Shown: positions 43,957 through 52,560, counted from the first letter of the stretch. The stretch is 64,000 nucleotides of DNA from Flavobacterium subsaxonicum WB 4.1-42 = DSM 21790 (GCF_000422725.1 NZ_AUGP01000004.1:1-64000); one strand, 5' to 3'. Program-made: numbers and translations. Notes: a model not told the origin generated them from the sequence alone.

Positions 43957-44598
43957 ATGCCTTTATATAAATCTGTTAAAATAAATAACGACACCCAATT
44001 GCTGGTATGGAAAAATACCGAAAGCATGGAAGAGCTGTCTGAGGCTGTGCGCCTTAAGGATGTGTGCGTGCTTAAAATGAGCAAAATGAAATCTGAGTCG
44101 CACCGCAAAGCCTTTTTGGGGGTTAGGATGCTTATGCAGCTGGTAGGGTATTCTGATTTTGACCTGTTTTACGATGCCGATGGCAAACCGCACCTTAAAG
44201 ATGGCAAGCACATATCGATAACGCATTCGTATACCTTTTCGGCTATAATTATTAGCAACCAGGAAATTGGCATTGATATGGAAATGCAGCGCGAAAAGGT
44301 TATTACCATTGCCGATAAGTTTATTGAGCCGGAATTTGCCTATTTAGACCCTACCCACCTGGCCGATTATACCAAGATGCTTATTGTGGTATGGGGGGTT
44401 AAAGAGGCGGTTTATAAAATGATATCGCGCAGCGGGCTTAGCTTTAAGCAAAACATAGAGGTGTACCCGTTTAAGGCAGCCGATGCCACTGGAATGGCTG
44501 CCGTTAAGTTTGAGGAAATAGATGCGCAATATCCTTTTTATTTTGAAGAAATAGAAGATTTTATACTGGTGTACTGCCTTGGTAACAAGAATTTTTAA
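43957..44598 (+). CDS. 4'-Phosphopantetheinyl transferase
   Basis: 213 residues, Sfp-type but short. Transfers phosphopantetheine from CoA to acyl carrier proteins. Visible: SITHSYTFSAIIISN, EIGIDMEM (Mg-binding Asp/Glu) and WGVKEAVYKM (WxxKEAxxK). First of a probable operon with pnuC (9 bp apart), the DUF4301 gene and arfB. Confidence 0.9.
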   Translation: MPLYKSVKINNDTQLLVWKNTESMEELSEAVRLKDVCVLKMSKMKSESHRKAFLGVRMLMQLVGYSDFDLFYDADGKPHLKDGKHISITHSYTFSAIIISNQEIGIDMEMQREKVITIADKFIEPEFAYLDPTHLADYTKMLIVVWGVKEAVYKMISRSGLSFKQNIEVYPFKAADATGMAAVKFEEIDAQYPFYFEEIEDFILVYCLGNKNF

Positions 44599-44607
44599 CA
44601 AGACCTG

Positions 44608-45252
44608 ATGCACGATATTTACGATTTTTTGAGCAATACATTGTTTAGCCAGTACAGCACGTACACGCTTACCCAAAAAATACTCGAATTTACTGCTGTT
44701 ATATTGGGTATTACAAGTGTTATTTACTCTAAAAAGAACAATATACTGCTATATCCTACCGGGCTGGCAAGCACAATTATTTACATTTACCTGCTGTTAG
44801 ACTGGCAACTTTATGGCGATTTACTTATTAATATGTACTATTTTTATATGAGTATTTATGGGTGGATTTTGTGGGGAAGGCATCGAAATGTTAAGGAATT
44901 CTTAAAAATAACAACTATTTCGCATTTAGATTACAAAATATGCATTATAATCTTTGTTGTTTCTATTATATTTGTGTCGTGTATTTACATGTACTTTAAT
45001 ATGTTTACTATTTGGTGGGCATACGTAGATACGGTAATGACCGGTCTTCTTTTTGTGGGCACGTGGCTACTGGCAAAACGGAAACTGGAAAACTGGCTTT
45101 TTTTAATAGCCGGAGACATAATAGCCATACCGCTTTTTTACCTTAAGGGCTATACGCTTACAAGTATTTTAAACTTATTTTTAACTGTAATTGCCATTTA
45201 TGGCTACTTAGCATGGAAGACAACTTTACACGACAAAAAACTGCAACAATAA
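44608..45252 (+). CDS. pnuC: Nicotinamide riboside transporter PnuC
   Basis: 214 residues, seven predicted helices. The motif YPTGLASTIIYIYLLLDWQL and later WGRHRN, WWAYVDTVMT and NW-FLIAGD-I match PnuC. Facilitated uptake of nicotinamide riboside; relies on an intracellular NR kinase for trapping. The 3' end overlaps the next gene by 40 bp; in relatives the next gene is commonly a NadR-like kinase, which is not seen intact here. Confidence 0.92.
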   Translation: MHDIYDFLSNTLFSQYSTYTLTQKILEFTAVILGITSVIYSKKNNILLYPTGLASTIIYIYLLLDWQLYGDLLINMYYFYMSIYGWILWGRHRNVKEFLKITTISHLDYKICIIIFVVSIIFVSCIYMYFNMFTIWWAYVDTVMTGLLFVGTWLLAKRKLENWLFLIAGDIIAIPLFYLKGYTLTSILNLFLTVIAIYGYLAWKTTLHDKKLQQ

Positions 45253-47120
45253 ATATAACTATTTATGCAGAGTTTGATAGCAAAACCACTGCGGCATTGC
45301 TTAATCAGCAGCCTTTTGCCGAAGAAAAAAATAACCGCCGCCTTAATTTTAAAGCTAAAGACATTGGTTTGGTAAATACTCCAAAACAGTCTGACATGGC
45401 TATTGTTATTGCGCCCGAAGAAAACAGGGATGCCAACAACCTGGCAGAAATGCTTCGCCTAAACAGCAACCCACGCCTGCGCATTACCGAAGGTTATGAT
45501 GATGTTTATGAGAAAGTATCTTATATAGTATCTGAACTTGAAAAAGCGTTTGAACTGGGCCTTTCTATTACCGATTTTGTGCAGATTTACAAGCGCAACA
45601 TTACCTTAGAAAAAATTGGCAGCCAGGTAAACATCTTTAAAAACGGTATTGATAAAATTAACTTGGAGCGCCCTGCTGTTATTAGCGATGGCGTTTTTAT
45701 GCTTGATAAAGAAACGGCACAACAATGTGCGGCGTATTTTGATAGCAAAAAAGATTTGTATAAGCTTAAAAAGTTTGTACCCGCATCTGGCGCAGCCACA
45801 AGGATGTTTAAATTCCTGCATGACTTTATTGCCGATTACAATCCGAAAAAAGAAACTATTAACGGTTACATAAACAGAAAAAAAGACAACTCGCTGGAGG
45901 TGTTTTTATTAGGTTTAGAAAAGTTTCCTTTCTATAAAGAAATTGCGGCTGAGGCCGAAAAGCATGTGGTGTACCCGGAGGCGGATGACGAGAATGTTCG
46001 CGAAGATGCCCGTAACTACAGCTTTATAAAAACCATGATTAGCGAGGATCTTTTTGATTACGCTAATAAGCCAAAAGGTATATTGCCGTTTCATTGCTAT
46101 GGCAATCTTACTGCTACGCCGGTTTACGAACATTTAAGAGAGAGTGTGGCTTATGCGGGTTCGCAGGGGCAAACGCATGTGCATTTTACTATATCCGAAA
46201 ATCACCTGAACGGTTTCCTGGATTCTATAAACGAAGTTAGGGCCAGGGTAGAAGAAGAGTCGGGTATAAAGATCAGTTTTAACTTTACTTATCAGCATAA
46301 AGAAACCGACACTCTTGCGGTAGATATGGCCAATAACCCTTTTAGGGACGAAAAAGGCAACCTGCTTTTTAGGCCCGGAGGCCACGGTGCGCTTATAGAA
46401 AACCTTAACCGCCTGGATGCCGATATTGTGTTTGTTAAAAACATAGATAACGTTAGGCATACCAAGATGGATACCATTTCGCTTTACAAAAAGGCACTGG
46501 GTGGCATGTTGGTAAAGCTTCAGCAAACTATATTTGATTACTTAGAGCGTATAGAAAAAAGGGAATTAAGCGAAGAGGAGTTAGACGAAATTGTAGAGTT
46601 TGCGTCTAAAAAACTTTCGCTGGATATATCTCCCGATTTTGATAAATTTACCCTTGAGAACAAGTTTTTGTACCTTACGGAGTGCCTGGACAGGCCAATT
46701 CGCATTTGCGGAATGGTTAAGAACGAAGGCGAGCCCGGTGGTGGCCCGTTTTGGGTAAAAGGCAAAAGGGGCAGGGTATCGTTACAAATTGTAGAAAGCT
46801 CTCAAATAGACCTTGATAATAAAATACAGAACCATATATTCTCTCAGTCTACCCATTTTAACCCGGTAGATTTAGTGTGTGGCCTTAAAGACTATAAGGG
46901 CAAAAAGTTTAACCTAACACAATATGTAGACCCTAATACGGGCTTTATTGTATACAAGAACAGGATGGGTAAAGACGTAAAATCGTACGAGCTTCCCGGT
47001 TTATGGAATGGTGCTATGGCCGGTTGGATAACCGTGTTTGTAGAGGTGCCGCTTAAAACCTTTAACCCGGTTAAAACGGTAAACGACCTGCTTAAGGCGG
47101 CGCACCAAAAACCGGTATAA
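45213..47120 (+). CDS. DUF4301 family protein with an extra N-terminal region
   Basis: 635 residues. From about residue 115 the protein is a complete DUF4301 member (ITLEKIGSQVNIFKNGI; KFVPASGAATRMFKFL, a glycine loop also seen in sugar nucleotidyltransferases). The first 110 residues are additional. They start where a NadR-like ATPase usually would, overlapping pnuC by 40 bp, and read TINITIYAEFDSKTTAALL where a P-loop would be expected, without the GxxxxGK. This may be a collapsed or fused ATPase. Function of DUF4301 unknown. Confidence 0.8.
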   Translation: MEDNFTRQKTATINITIYAEFDSKTTAALLNQQPFAEEKNNRRLNFKAKDIGLVNTPKQSDMAIVIAPEENRDANNLAEMLRLNSNPRLRITEGYDDVYEKVSYIVSELEKAFELGLSITDFVQIYKRNITLEKIGSQVNIFKNGIDKINLERPAVISDGVFMLDKETAQQCAAYFDSKKDLYKLKKFVPASGAATRMFKFLHDFIADYNPKKETINGYINRKKDNSLEVFLLGLEKFPFYKEIAAEAEKHVVYPEADDENVREDARNYSFIKTMISEDLFDYANKPKGILPFHCYGNLTATPVYEHLRESVAYAGSQGQTHVHFTISENHLNGFLDSINEVRARVEEESGIKISFNFTYQHKETDTLAVDMANNPFRDEKGNLLFRPGGHGALIENLNRLDADIVFVKNIDNVRHTKMDTISLYKKALGGMLVKLQQTIFDYLERIEKRELSEEELDEIVEFASKKLSLDISPDFDKFTLENKFLYLTECLDRPIRICGMVKNEGEPGGGPFWVKGKRGRVSLQIVESSQIDLDNKIQNHIFSQSTHFNPVDLVCGLKDYKGKKFNLTQYVDPNTGFIVYKNRMGKDVKSYELPGLWNGAMAGWITVFVEVPLKTFNPVKTVNDLLKAAHQKPV

Positions 47121-47136
47121 TATTTTAATTTAAATT

Positions 47137-47538
47137 GTGGATACACAAAAGATAGTTACAGAGCTTGGTTATAAAGCGGTTAGGAGTAGTGGTGCAGGTG
47201 GCCAGAATGTAAATAAGGTATCCAGCAAAGTGGTGCTTAGTTTTAATGTGGCGCAGTCGCAATATCTTTCAGAAGAAGAAAAAGCACTTATAGAAACACG
47301 CCTTGCCAGCCGCCTTACCGATGATAAGGTGCTTATTTTGCAGTGCGACGAAGACCGTAGCCAGATACGAAACAAAGATATTGTTACCAAACGGTTCTTT
47401 CAGGTTATAGAGGCTGCCTTAAAGGTAGATAAACCCAGAAAGCCTACACGCATACCACGATCGGTAATTAAAAAGCGTATAGAAGGCAAACGCCGCCAGG
47501 CCGATAAAAAGCAATCGCGCAAAAGGCCGGATTTTTAA
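47137..47538 (+). CDS. arfB: Alternative ribosome-rescue factor ArfB (peptidyl-tRNA hydrolase)
   Basis: 133 residues with the release-factor GGQ motif SSGAGGQNVNKVSSKV near residue 19 and a basic C-terminal tail (RRQADKKQSRKRPDF) that plugs the empty mRNA channel. Rescues stalled ribosomes without tmRNA. GTG start at 47137, 16 bp after the DUF4301 stop, and the only start that keeps the domain whole. Confidence 0.93.
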   Translation: MDTQKIVTELGYKAVRSSGAGGQNVNKVSSKVVLSFNVAQSQYLSEEEKALIETRLASRLTDDKVLILQCDEDRSQIRNKDIVTKRFFQVIEAALKVDKPRKPTRIPRSVIKKRIEGKRRQADKKQSRKRPDF

Positions 47539-47576
47539 GAGAAGACCACCAGATAATAGATCTTAGATAATAGACA

Positions 47577-47600
47577 AAACCCTGCTTAACGGCAGGGTTT
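47577..47600 (+). terminator. Possible terminator after arfB
   Basis: AAACCCTGC-TTAAC-GGCAGGGTTT, strong stem but only three T afterwards. Lies in simple AGATAATAGATCTTAGATAATAG repeats. Confidence 0.5.
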
Positions 47601-47638
47601 GGTGTTTAGACATATTACTAATTGTTTATGGCAGAAAG

Positions 47639-47715
47639 ACCTACAAGGTTTTAGAAACCTTGCAGGAAGTATACACGGCTTAGCAACCTGCAAGGTCTTA
47701 AAGACCTTGTAGGTT
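47639..47715. repeat. REP-like dispersed element, copy 2
   Basis: CCTACAAGGTTTTAGAAACC then TTGCAGG, and CCTGCAAGGTCTTAAAGACC then TTGTAGG: two imperfect hairpins, inverted relative to the copy at 15599-15680. The remainder of the gap to 47818 holds no gene. Confidence 0.65.
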
Positions 47716-47818
47716 TAAAAACCTCATTAAACCACAGTAACTTATCGCGTAGCGATTTAATTTCGGTAGGCAATAAAATCTGCATGAACCTATTTTCCCG
47801 TAGGGAATTAATACCTCA

Positions 47819-47856
47819 TAAAAAAATTGGCTGCCCCGGCAGGACAGCCAATTCTA
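47819..47856 (-). terminator. Terminator of the NPP1/VPS62-like gene
   Basis: AATTGGCTG-CCCCGG-CAGGA-CAGCCAATT; T run on the minus strand. 28 bp after the stop. Confidence 0.85.
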
Positions 47857-47883
47857 AAAAAGTATGAAAGATGGTTTAAGCGC

Positions 47884-48831
47884 TTAGTTAATTGTGCCAA
47901 TTATGGTTCCAACCGCAAAGTCAGATCCGCTGCAGCCGTTAGTGCCAAGGGCATCGCTGCCGTTACAGGCTGCAAAATTCCAGTACTGGCGGTCGCGGTG
48001 TAATGGGCCTTTACCTGTAGTACCCCATCCGCCATTAAAGTTAAACTCTGATTTATCACAGCTCATTTGCACAAGGTTGTTCCATGTGCTGGCTTCGTCG
48101 CTGGCATCGGCCGGGTTGCGGTAATCGCCAAAATACGTACAGGCATAGCCAATAAAGCTAATGGTGTTACTGTTGTTATACATGCCGTGGGCATATTTAC
48201 CCACATAAGCCACAAGCCTTGTACCGGCAGCTACATTGCGCCAGTCTTTAGTGTACCAGCCACCATGCTGATAGTACGTTACCGTAACAATTCTCATTGT
48301 CGATTTTTTAAACTGTATTACAACGTGTTCCCAGTCGTAATCATGGCCACCCTGCCCAACAGAGCAAGGCTCCTGTTTTTTATAGGTAAACCAGTAGTCT
48401 ATAAATACTTTATCAGTATCGGTAGGGTGCTGCTGCACATCATAGTACGTAGGAAAGTTAAGGCTTTGAGGCGCAGTGCTGTTAGTAAGCTGTAAGGTGC
48501 CGTTGCACACAATGCTTGCAGGGTTAGAGCTCGCCCATATATCTTCTACCGATGTTGGATAATCCGGCGCGGCGCGGTCAAACTTTACAAGCGGGGCAAA
48601 AGTTGCAGCCCAGCCCGATGCCTGAGATGACGTGATTTTGGTAGCACTCTCGGTACAATTGCAACCTAAAAACGGGTTGGTATTGGTAACGGCAAGCCTC
48701 CCGGTAAGTGCGTTAATAAGGGTGTCGGTAGTGGTAGCGTTGGTTTCGGCGGCTTCATCTACAGATGGTGCCGAACACGAAAACAGTGTAATGCTGAAAA
48801 CGGCCAGCATAGTAAGCATAGTATTTTTCAT
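47884..48831 (-). CDS. Secreted lipoprotein with an NPP1/VPS62-like domain
   Basis: 315 residues from ATG 48831 (signal MKNTMLTMLAVFSITLFSCS with lipobox; the longer frame adds 26). The mature protein contains GGHDYDWEHVVIQFKKS and YAHGMY, which resemble the GHRHDWE heptapeptide region of NPP1/NLP toxins and the VPS62 fold. Eight cysteines suggest several disulfides, including a C-terminal CNGSD..CSGSD pair. NLPs permeabilise plant membranes; here the function is unknown and the similarity is at motif level only. Confidence 0.6.
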   Translation of the reverse strand: MKNTMLTMLAVFSITLFSCSAPSVDEAAETNATTTDTLINALTGRLAVTNTNPFLGCNCTESATKITSSQASGWAATFAPLVKFDRAAPDYPTSVEDIWASSNPASIVCNGTLQLTNSTAPQSLNFPTYYDVQQHPTDTDKVFIDYWFTYKKQEPCSVGQGGHDYDWEHVVIQFKKSTMRIVTVTYYQHGGWYTKDWRNVAAGTRLVAYVGKYAHGMYNNSNTISFIGYACTYFGDYRNPADASDEASTWNNLVQMSCDKSEFNFNGGWGTTGKGPLHRDRQYWNFAACNGSDALGTNGCSGSDFAVGTIIGTIN

Positions 48832-49051
48832 TGAATGTAATTTGTTAATAATTAGAATGTAAAAAACTGACTTTGGTTTGTTGTAATGTTTGGATCGCGA
48901 CCGTTGCAAAGAACATCATTACACGTTAACTGGCTATTTACTACATGTTTTTAAATTATTATTACTAAGTTAAGTGGCTGGTAATTAATTTAATTGTTGA
49001 ATTAAAAGGCTATTTCTAACTATCAAAAAATCTTCTCAATACTTATTACTG

Positions 49052-49080
49052 TTGTCTCAATACTTTTTTTACTACATTTG
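49052..49080 (+). promoter_or_regulatory. Promoter of the TPP riboswitch transcript
   Basis: TTG (49052-49054), 18-nt spacer, TACATTTG (49073-49080). Transcription would start about 6-8 nt later, at the beginning of the riboswitch. Confidence 0.7.
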
Positions 49081-49085
49081 CCCCG

Positions 49086-49166
49086 TCTCAAAGGGGTGCC
49101 CTAAACAATCGGGCTGAGATCATACCCAAAGAACCTGGGCGGGTAATGCCGCCAAGGGAATTAAAG
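49086..49166 (+). promoter_or_regulatory. TPP (thiamin pyrophosphate) riboswitch
   Basis: THI-box core is clear: GGGGTGCCC, then GGGCTGAGATCATACCC, GAACCTGGGCGGGTAATGCC and GCCAAGGGAA. Binds thiamin pyrophosphate and shuts the downstream gene when thiamin is plentiful. About 100 bp remain before the start codon; the expression platform (terminator or start blocking) is not obvious. Confidence 0.93.
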
Positions 49167-49269
49167 GCTAAACAAGCGGAGTGCACGCCGTAAACTTTTG
49201 CCAAAAACAAATAGTAATTTAACATCAAAGGAATAATTGCCCCTTTTATTTGTAAATCAATTTTTACGA

Positions 49270-51492
49270 ATGAAAATTTTATTCAATTCTTACCAAGTTG
49301 CAAAGTTGCAGAGATGCAAAGTTGCAAAGTCTCACAAATTATTTTTTTCGCTATCGCTATCCCTGTTTGGTGTTGCCGCTTTTGCACAGCAGCCCGTAGT
49401 GCAGGATACCACAAAGCTCGACGAGGTTTTGGTGCAGGCGGTACGTGTAAACAGCAAAACACCTGTAACCTTTAGCAACATTAGTAAAGAAGAACTGGCT
49501 CCCCGCAACCTGGGGCAGGACATACCAGTGCTGCTTAACTATCTGCCATCGGTAGTAACCACTACAGATGCCGGTAACGGTATTGGCTACACGTCTATGC
49601 GTGTGCGTGGGTCAGACGCCTCGCGTATTAACGTTACGCTAAATGGTATTCCGTATAACGACTCAGAGTCGCACGGTACATTTTGGGTTAACATGGGCGA
49701 TTTTGCCTCATCGGTAGAAAACATCCAGTTGCAGCGTGGGGTAGGTACCTCTACCAACGGTGCAGGGGCTTTCGGCGCAAGCCTAAACTTACTTACCGAT
49801 GCTTTTCAGAACAAATCGAGTGCAGAAATAGCCAACTCTGTAGGTAGTTACAACTCGAGGAAACATACGGTAAAATTCAGTACCGGCTTAATGAACAACC
49901 ATTTCGAAATTGCTGGCAGGTTGTCTAATATCGAGTCAGATGGGTATATAGACAGGGCAGCATCCAGCCTTAAGTCATACTTTTTGCAGGGTACTTATGT
50001 GGGTAACACCACCTTGATTAAAGCATTGGTTTTTGGCGGAAAAGAAAAAACATACCAGTCGTGGAATGGCCTTGAAGACCCTGAAAAACTGAGAAACGAC
50101 CGTACTTACAATACATCGGGCCAATATGAAGATGAGAACGGCATAACCCGTTTTTACGATAATGAAACCGATAATTACCAGCAGGATCACTACCAGTTGC
50201 ATTGGAATGAGAAACTGTCGGAAAACTGGAACACCAACCTTGCCGTGCACTACACTATAGGTAAGGGCTATTATGAAAATTACAGGGATGATGCCGACTT
50301 TGCCGATTATGGCCTTGCCCCGGTTACCGTTAGCGGAGAAGAAATTACCGCTGCCGACCTTGTAACCCGCAAATGGCTGGATAACGATTTTTATGGCACT
50401 ACATTTTCTACCAACTATAAAAAAGATGCTGTAAATGTAACCGTTGGTGGTGCCTGGAACAGGTACGAAGGCGGCCATTACGGACAGGTAATATGGTCGC
50501 AATATTCGGGCAACACCCGCCCCGGCGACCGTTATTATAACGATGATGCCAAAAAAACCGACTTTAACGTGTTTGGTAAAATAAACTACCAGGTAACCAA
50601 CAGCCTTAGCATTTATGGCGATATGCAATACCGCAGGGTTAACTACAGTGCCGATGGTGTGCTTGTAGACCCGGTAGACGATACTTTTGATTTTTACAAC
50701 CCCAAAGCAGGTTTAACCTTTACGGTAAACGATAAAAACAATATTTACTTTTCTTATGCGCGTGCCAACCGCGAGCCTCGCCGCGACGATTACGAGAACG
50801 GCAGTGCCAAACCCGAAACCCTTAACGATTTCGAGCTGGGCTGGAGGTTTAAACAAGGCAGGAATACCGTTAACCTAAACGGTTACTACATGCGCTATAA
50901 AGACCAGCTGGTGCTAACAGGTGCACTTAACGATGTGGGCTCGCCAATATATACCAATAGTGGCGACAGCTACAGGCTTGGCGCCGAATTAGATGCTACC
51001 ATTTTTGTTACAGATAAAGTAATACTACGCCCTAACATTGCGGTAAGCACCAACAAAAACATCGATTTTTACTTTCAGAGAGATGGCGTGCTGCAAAACC
51101 TGGGTAACACCAATATAGCATTTTCGCCCAACTTTGTGGCGGGTAACGCTATAACGGTAATTCCGGTAAAGGGGTTGCAGGCAAGTTTGCTGTCTAAATT
51201 GGTAGGAGACCAGTACATGGGCAACATAGACAGCGAAGGCTCTAAACTGGAGAGCTATTTTGTAAACGATATTAATGTAAGCTATGAGTTTACTACCAAT
51301 ACGTTTATAAAATCAGTACTAATATCGGGCCTTGTAAATAACATACTGGATTATAAATATGAGTCTAACGGGTATTTTTATACTTATGATGACGATTATT
51401 CTAACCCCGGAAGTGTGCAAACCATAGAAGGTGCGGGCTATTACCCACAGGCAGGCATTAATTTTTTGCTGGGTGCCACACTTAAGTTTTAA
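49270..51492 (+). CDS. TonB-dependent outer-membrane receptor, predicted thiamin importer
   Basis: 740 residues from ATG 49270. Signal peptide ending AAFAQ, plug domain (about 70-175: ILPxxL-like VLLNYLPSVVTTTDAGNGIG; FWVNMGDFASSVENIQLQRG), then a 22-strand barrel ending in Phe. No N-terminal carboxypeptidase-like domain, so it is not a SusC. The TPP riboswitch directly upstream marks it as a thiamin (or precursor) receptor, as seen in other Bacteroidota. The n-region before the signal core is unusually long, encoded by a TTGCAAAG simple repeat. Confidence 0.9.
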   Translation: MKILFNSYQVAKLQRCKVAKSHKLFFSLSLSLFGVAAFAQQPVVQDTTKLDEVLVQAVRVNSKTPVTFSNISKEELAPRNLGQDIPVLLNYLPSVVTTTDAGNGIGYTSMRVRGSDASRINVTLNGIPYNDSESHGTFWVNMGDFASSVENIQLQRGVGTSTNGAGAFGASLNLLTDAFQNKSSAEIANSVGSYNSRKHTVKFSTGLMNNHFEIAGRLSNIESDGYIDRAASSLKSYFLQGTYVGNTTLIKALVFGGKEKTYQSWNGLEDPEKLRNDRTYNTSGQYEDENGITRFYDNETDNYQQDHYQLHWNEKLSENWNTNLAVHYTIGKGYYENYRDDADFADYGLAPVTVSGEEITAADLVTRKWLDNDFYGTTFSTNYKKDAVNVTVGGAWNRYEGGHYGQVIWSQYSGNTRPGDRYYNDDAKKTDFNVFGKINYQVTNSLSIYGDMQYRRVNYSADGVLVDPVDDTFDFYNPKAGLTFTVNDKNNIYFSYARANREPRRDDYENGSAKPETLNDFELGWRFKQGRNTVNLNGYYMRYKDQLVLTGALNDVGSPIYTNSGDSYRLGAELDATIFVTDKVILRPNIAVSTNKNIDFYFQRDGVLQNLGNTNIAFSPNFVAGNAITVIPVKGLQASLLSKLVGDQYMGNIDSEGSKLESYFVNDINVSYEFTTNTFIKSVLISGLVNNILDYKYESNGYFYTYDDDYSNPGSVQTIEGAGYYPQAGINFLLGATLKF

Positions 51493-51526
51493 ATAGTTAG
51501 TTTTTTTGAGTTTTATACCCTGATTT

Positions 51527-51557
51527 ATCCTGCTGTAATTTACAGCAGGATTTTTTT
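51527..51557 (+). terminator. Terminator of the TonB receptor gene
   Basis: Perfect 11-bp stem ATCCTGCTGTA / TACAGCAGGAT with a 3-nt loop and seven T. It overlaps the last codons of the convergent SRPBCC gene. Confidence 0.9.
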
Positions 51558-52016
51558 ATACTTATCCGGATCTTCGGCAAAAGCCTTAACAATGCGGTTT
51601 CTTTCGGCCAGTAATTTATACATATAGCGGCTCAGGAAGAGGCTATCGGCCAGGCGGCCCAACATCCCGAAAGGGCTGGTGTAATCAAAAATGTCAGTCA
51701 TAACCGCCTGTCCGTTTTCTTCGGTAAAAATGTGCTCGTGCCTAAAGTTTTTAAAAGCCCCCTGCACCATTTCATCGGCAAAAAAATACGGTCGGTTAAA
51801 CGTGGTAATTTTAGAGCTTAGCCTTTGTGTTATGCCCAGGTGCCTGGCCTGCCAGGTAACGCTATCGTTAAGGTCCATCAGGCCTTCGGTCTTGCCGGCT
51901 ACGGCCCGCTCGTTAGTATGCGTTGTAGATATTTTATGCAGGTCTACACTGCGCGACAAATCGAACACAACAGCTATGGGCGCATTAATAACAGTTTGTA
52001 GTTTTAGTCGAGGCAT
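51540..52016 (-). CDS. SRPBCC/START-like protein
   Basis: 158 residues, one ligand-binding helix-grip fold: N-terminal strand MPRLKLQTVINAPIAVVFDL, then LMDLNDSVTWQARHLGI, RPYFFADEMVQGAFKNFRHE and a long C-terminal helix starting FLSRYMYKLLAERNR. Similar to the polyketide cyclase/dehydrase-like cell-division-inhibitor annotation group in Bacteroidota. Ligand unknown. Ends 2 bp before the lipoprotein gene upstream on the same strand, so co-transcribed with it. Confidence 0.8.
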   Translation of the reverse strand: MPRLKLQTVINAPIAVVFDLSRSVDLHKISTTHTNERAVAGKTEGLMDLNDSVTWQARHLGITQRLSSKITTFNRPYFFADEMVQGAFKNFRHEHIFTEENGQAVMTDIFDYTSPFGMLGRLADSLFLSRYMYKLLAERNRIVKAFAEDPDKYKKILL

Positions 52017-52018
52017 AG

Positions 52019-52447
52019 TTAATTAGATACCCTTATATAGGTGCTGCTTATTATCTCCACTTTATAAGGTTTAAGGGTATACTCTACATCGGCATTAGCC
52101 TGGCCGGTAAAAAGGCTGTACTCAACTTCGTCACAAGGGCAAATGGCGTTAATACCGTCTATTTGCAGTACAGAGCAATTGGTTAAATTCTGGTTAGGGC
52201 AGCTTGCCTCATAGGCACTGTAGCCACTGCCGGTATTCATAACTATAATGCCATTGATGCCAATGCCGGCATCGGTAATGCGCACAGGGTTGCCGGTAAA
52301 CTGTAAATTACTGTACAGTGGTAACGACATATCTATATCTTTAGAAAAATTGTAGTTAGGCAGGTATTTGTTATTATTACGGAAATCGTCGCTGCTGCAG
52401 GCAAAAAATAAAGGCAGTAAAAAAAGGAAGAAAATATATTTTCTCAT
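52019..52447 (-). CDS. Rieske-like lipoprotein without the cluster histidines
   Basis: 142 residues. Lipobox FFAC (Cys 17). The C-terminal part copies a Rieske domain in order: a CPN motif in place of CxH (EASCPNQ), then CPCDEVEYSLFTGQ in place of CPCHGxxFxxxTG. Both His ligands are replaced (N and D), while three Cys remain, so it cannot bind a Rieske [2Fe-2S] cluster normally. Located on the outer membrane or inner membrane periplasmic side. Minus-strand -7 box at 52478-52485. Confidence 0.6.
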   Translation of the reverse strand: MRKYIFFLFLLPLFFACSSDDFRNNNKYLPNYNFSKDIDMSLPLYSNLQFTGNPVRITDAGIGINGIIVMNTGSGYSAYEASCPNQNLTNCSVLQIDGINAICPCDEVEYSLFTGQANADVEYTLKPYKVEIISSTYIRVSN

Positions 52448-52477
52448 TGGGTAAATTTTTCTTTAATAATTATGAAA

Positions 52478-52485
52478 CAAATTTA
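52478..52485 (-). promoter_or_regulatory. -7 box of the Rieske-like lipoprotein gene
   Basis: Minus-strand TAAATTTG, 31 bp upstream of the start; no clear -33 partner. Confidence 0.4.
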
Positions 52486-52525
52486 ATTTAATTAACTTTG
52501 GTCTGTGCTATTAGGCATTTAAAAA

Positions 52526-52553
52526 TTGATTTAACAAAAAAATGGTATCTTTG
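52526..52553 (+). promoter_or_regulatory. greA promoter
   Basis: TTG (52526-52528), 17-nt spacer, TATCTTTG (52546-52553). Confidence 0.7.
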
Positions 52554-52560
52554 CCATGTA

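Noticed and set aside
49975..50628. 217-codon minus-strand frame
   Set aside because: Antisense shadow of the TonB receptor gene.
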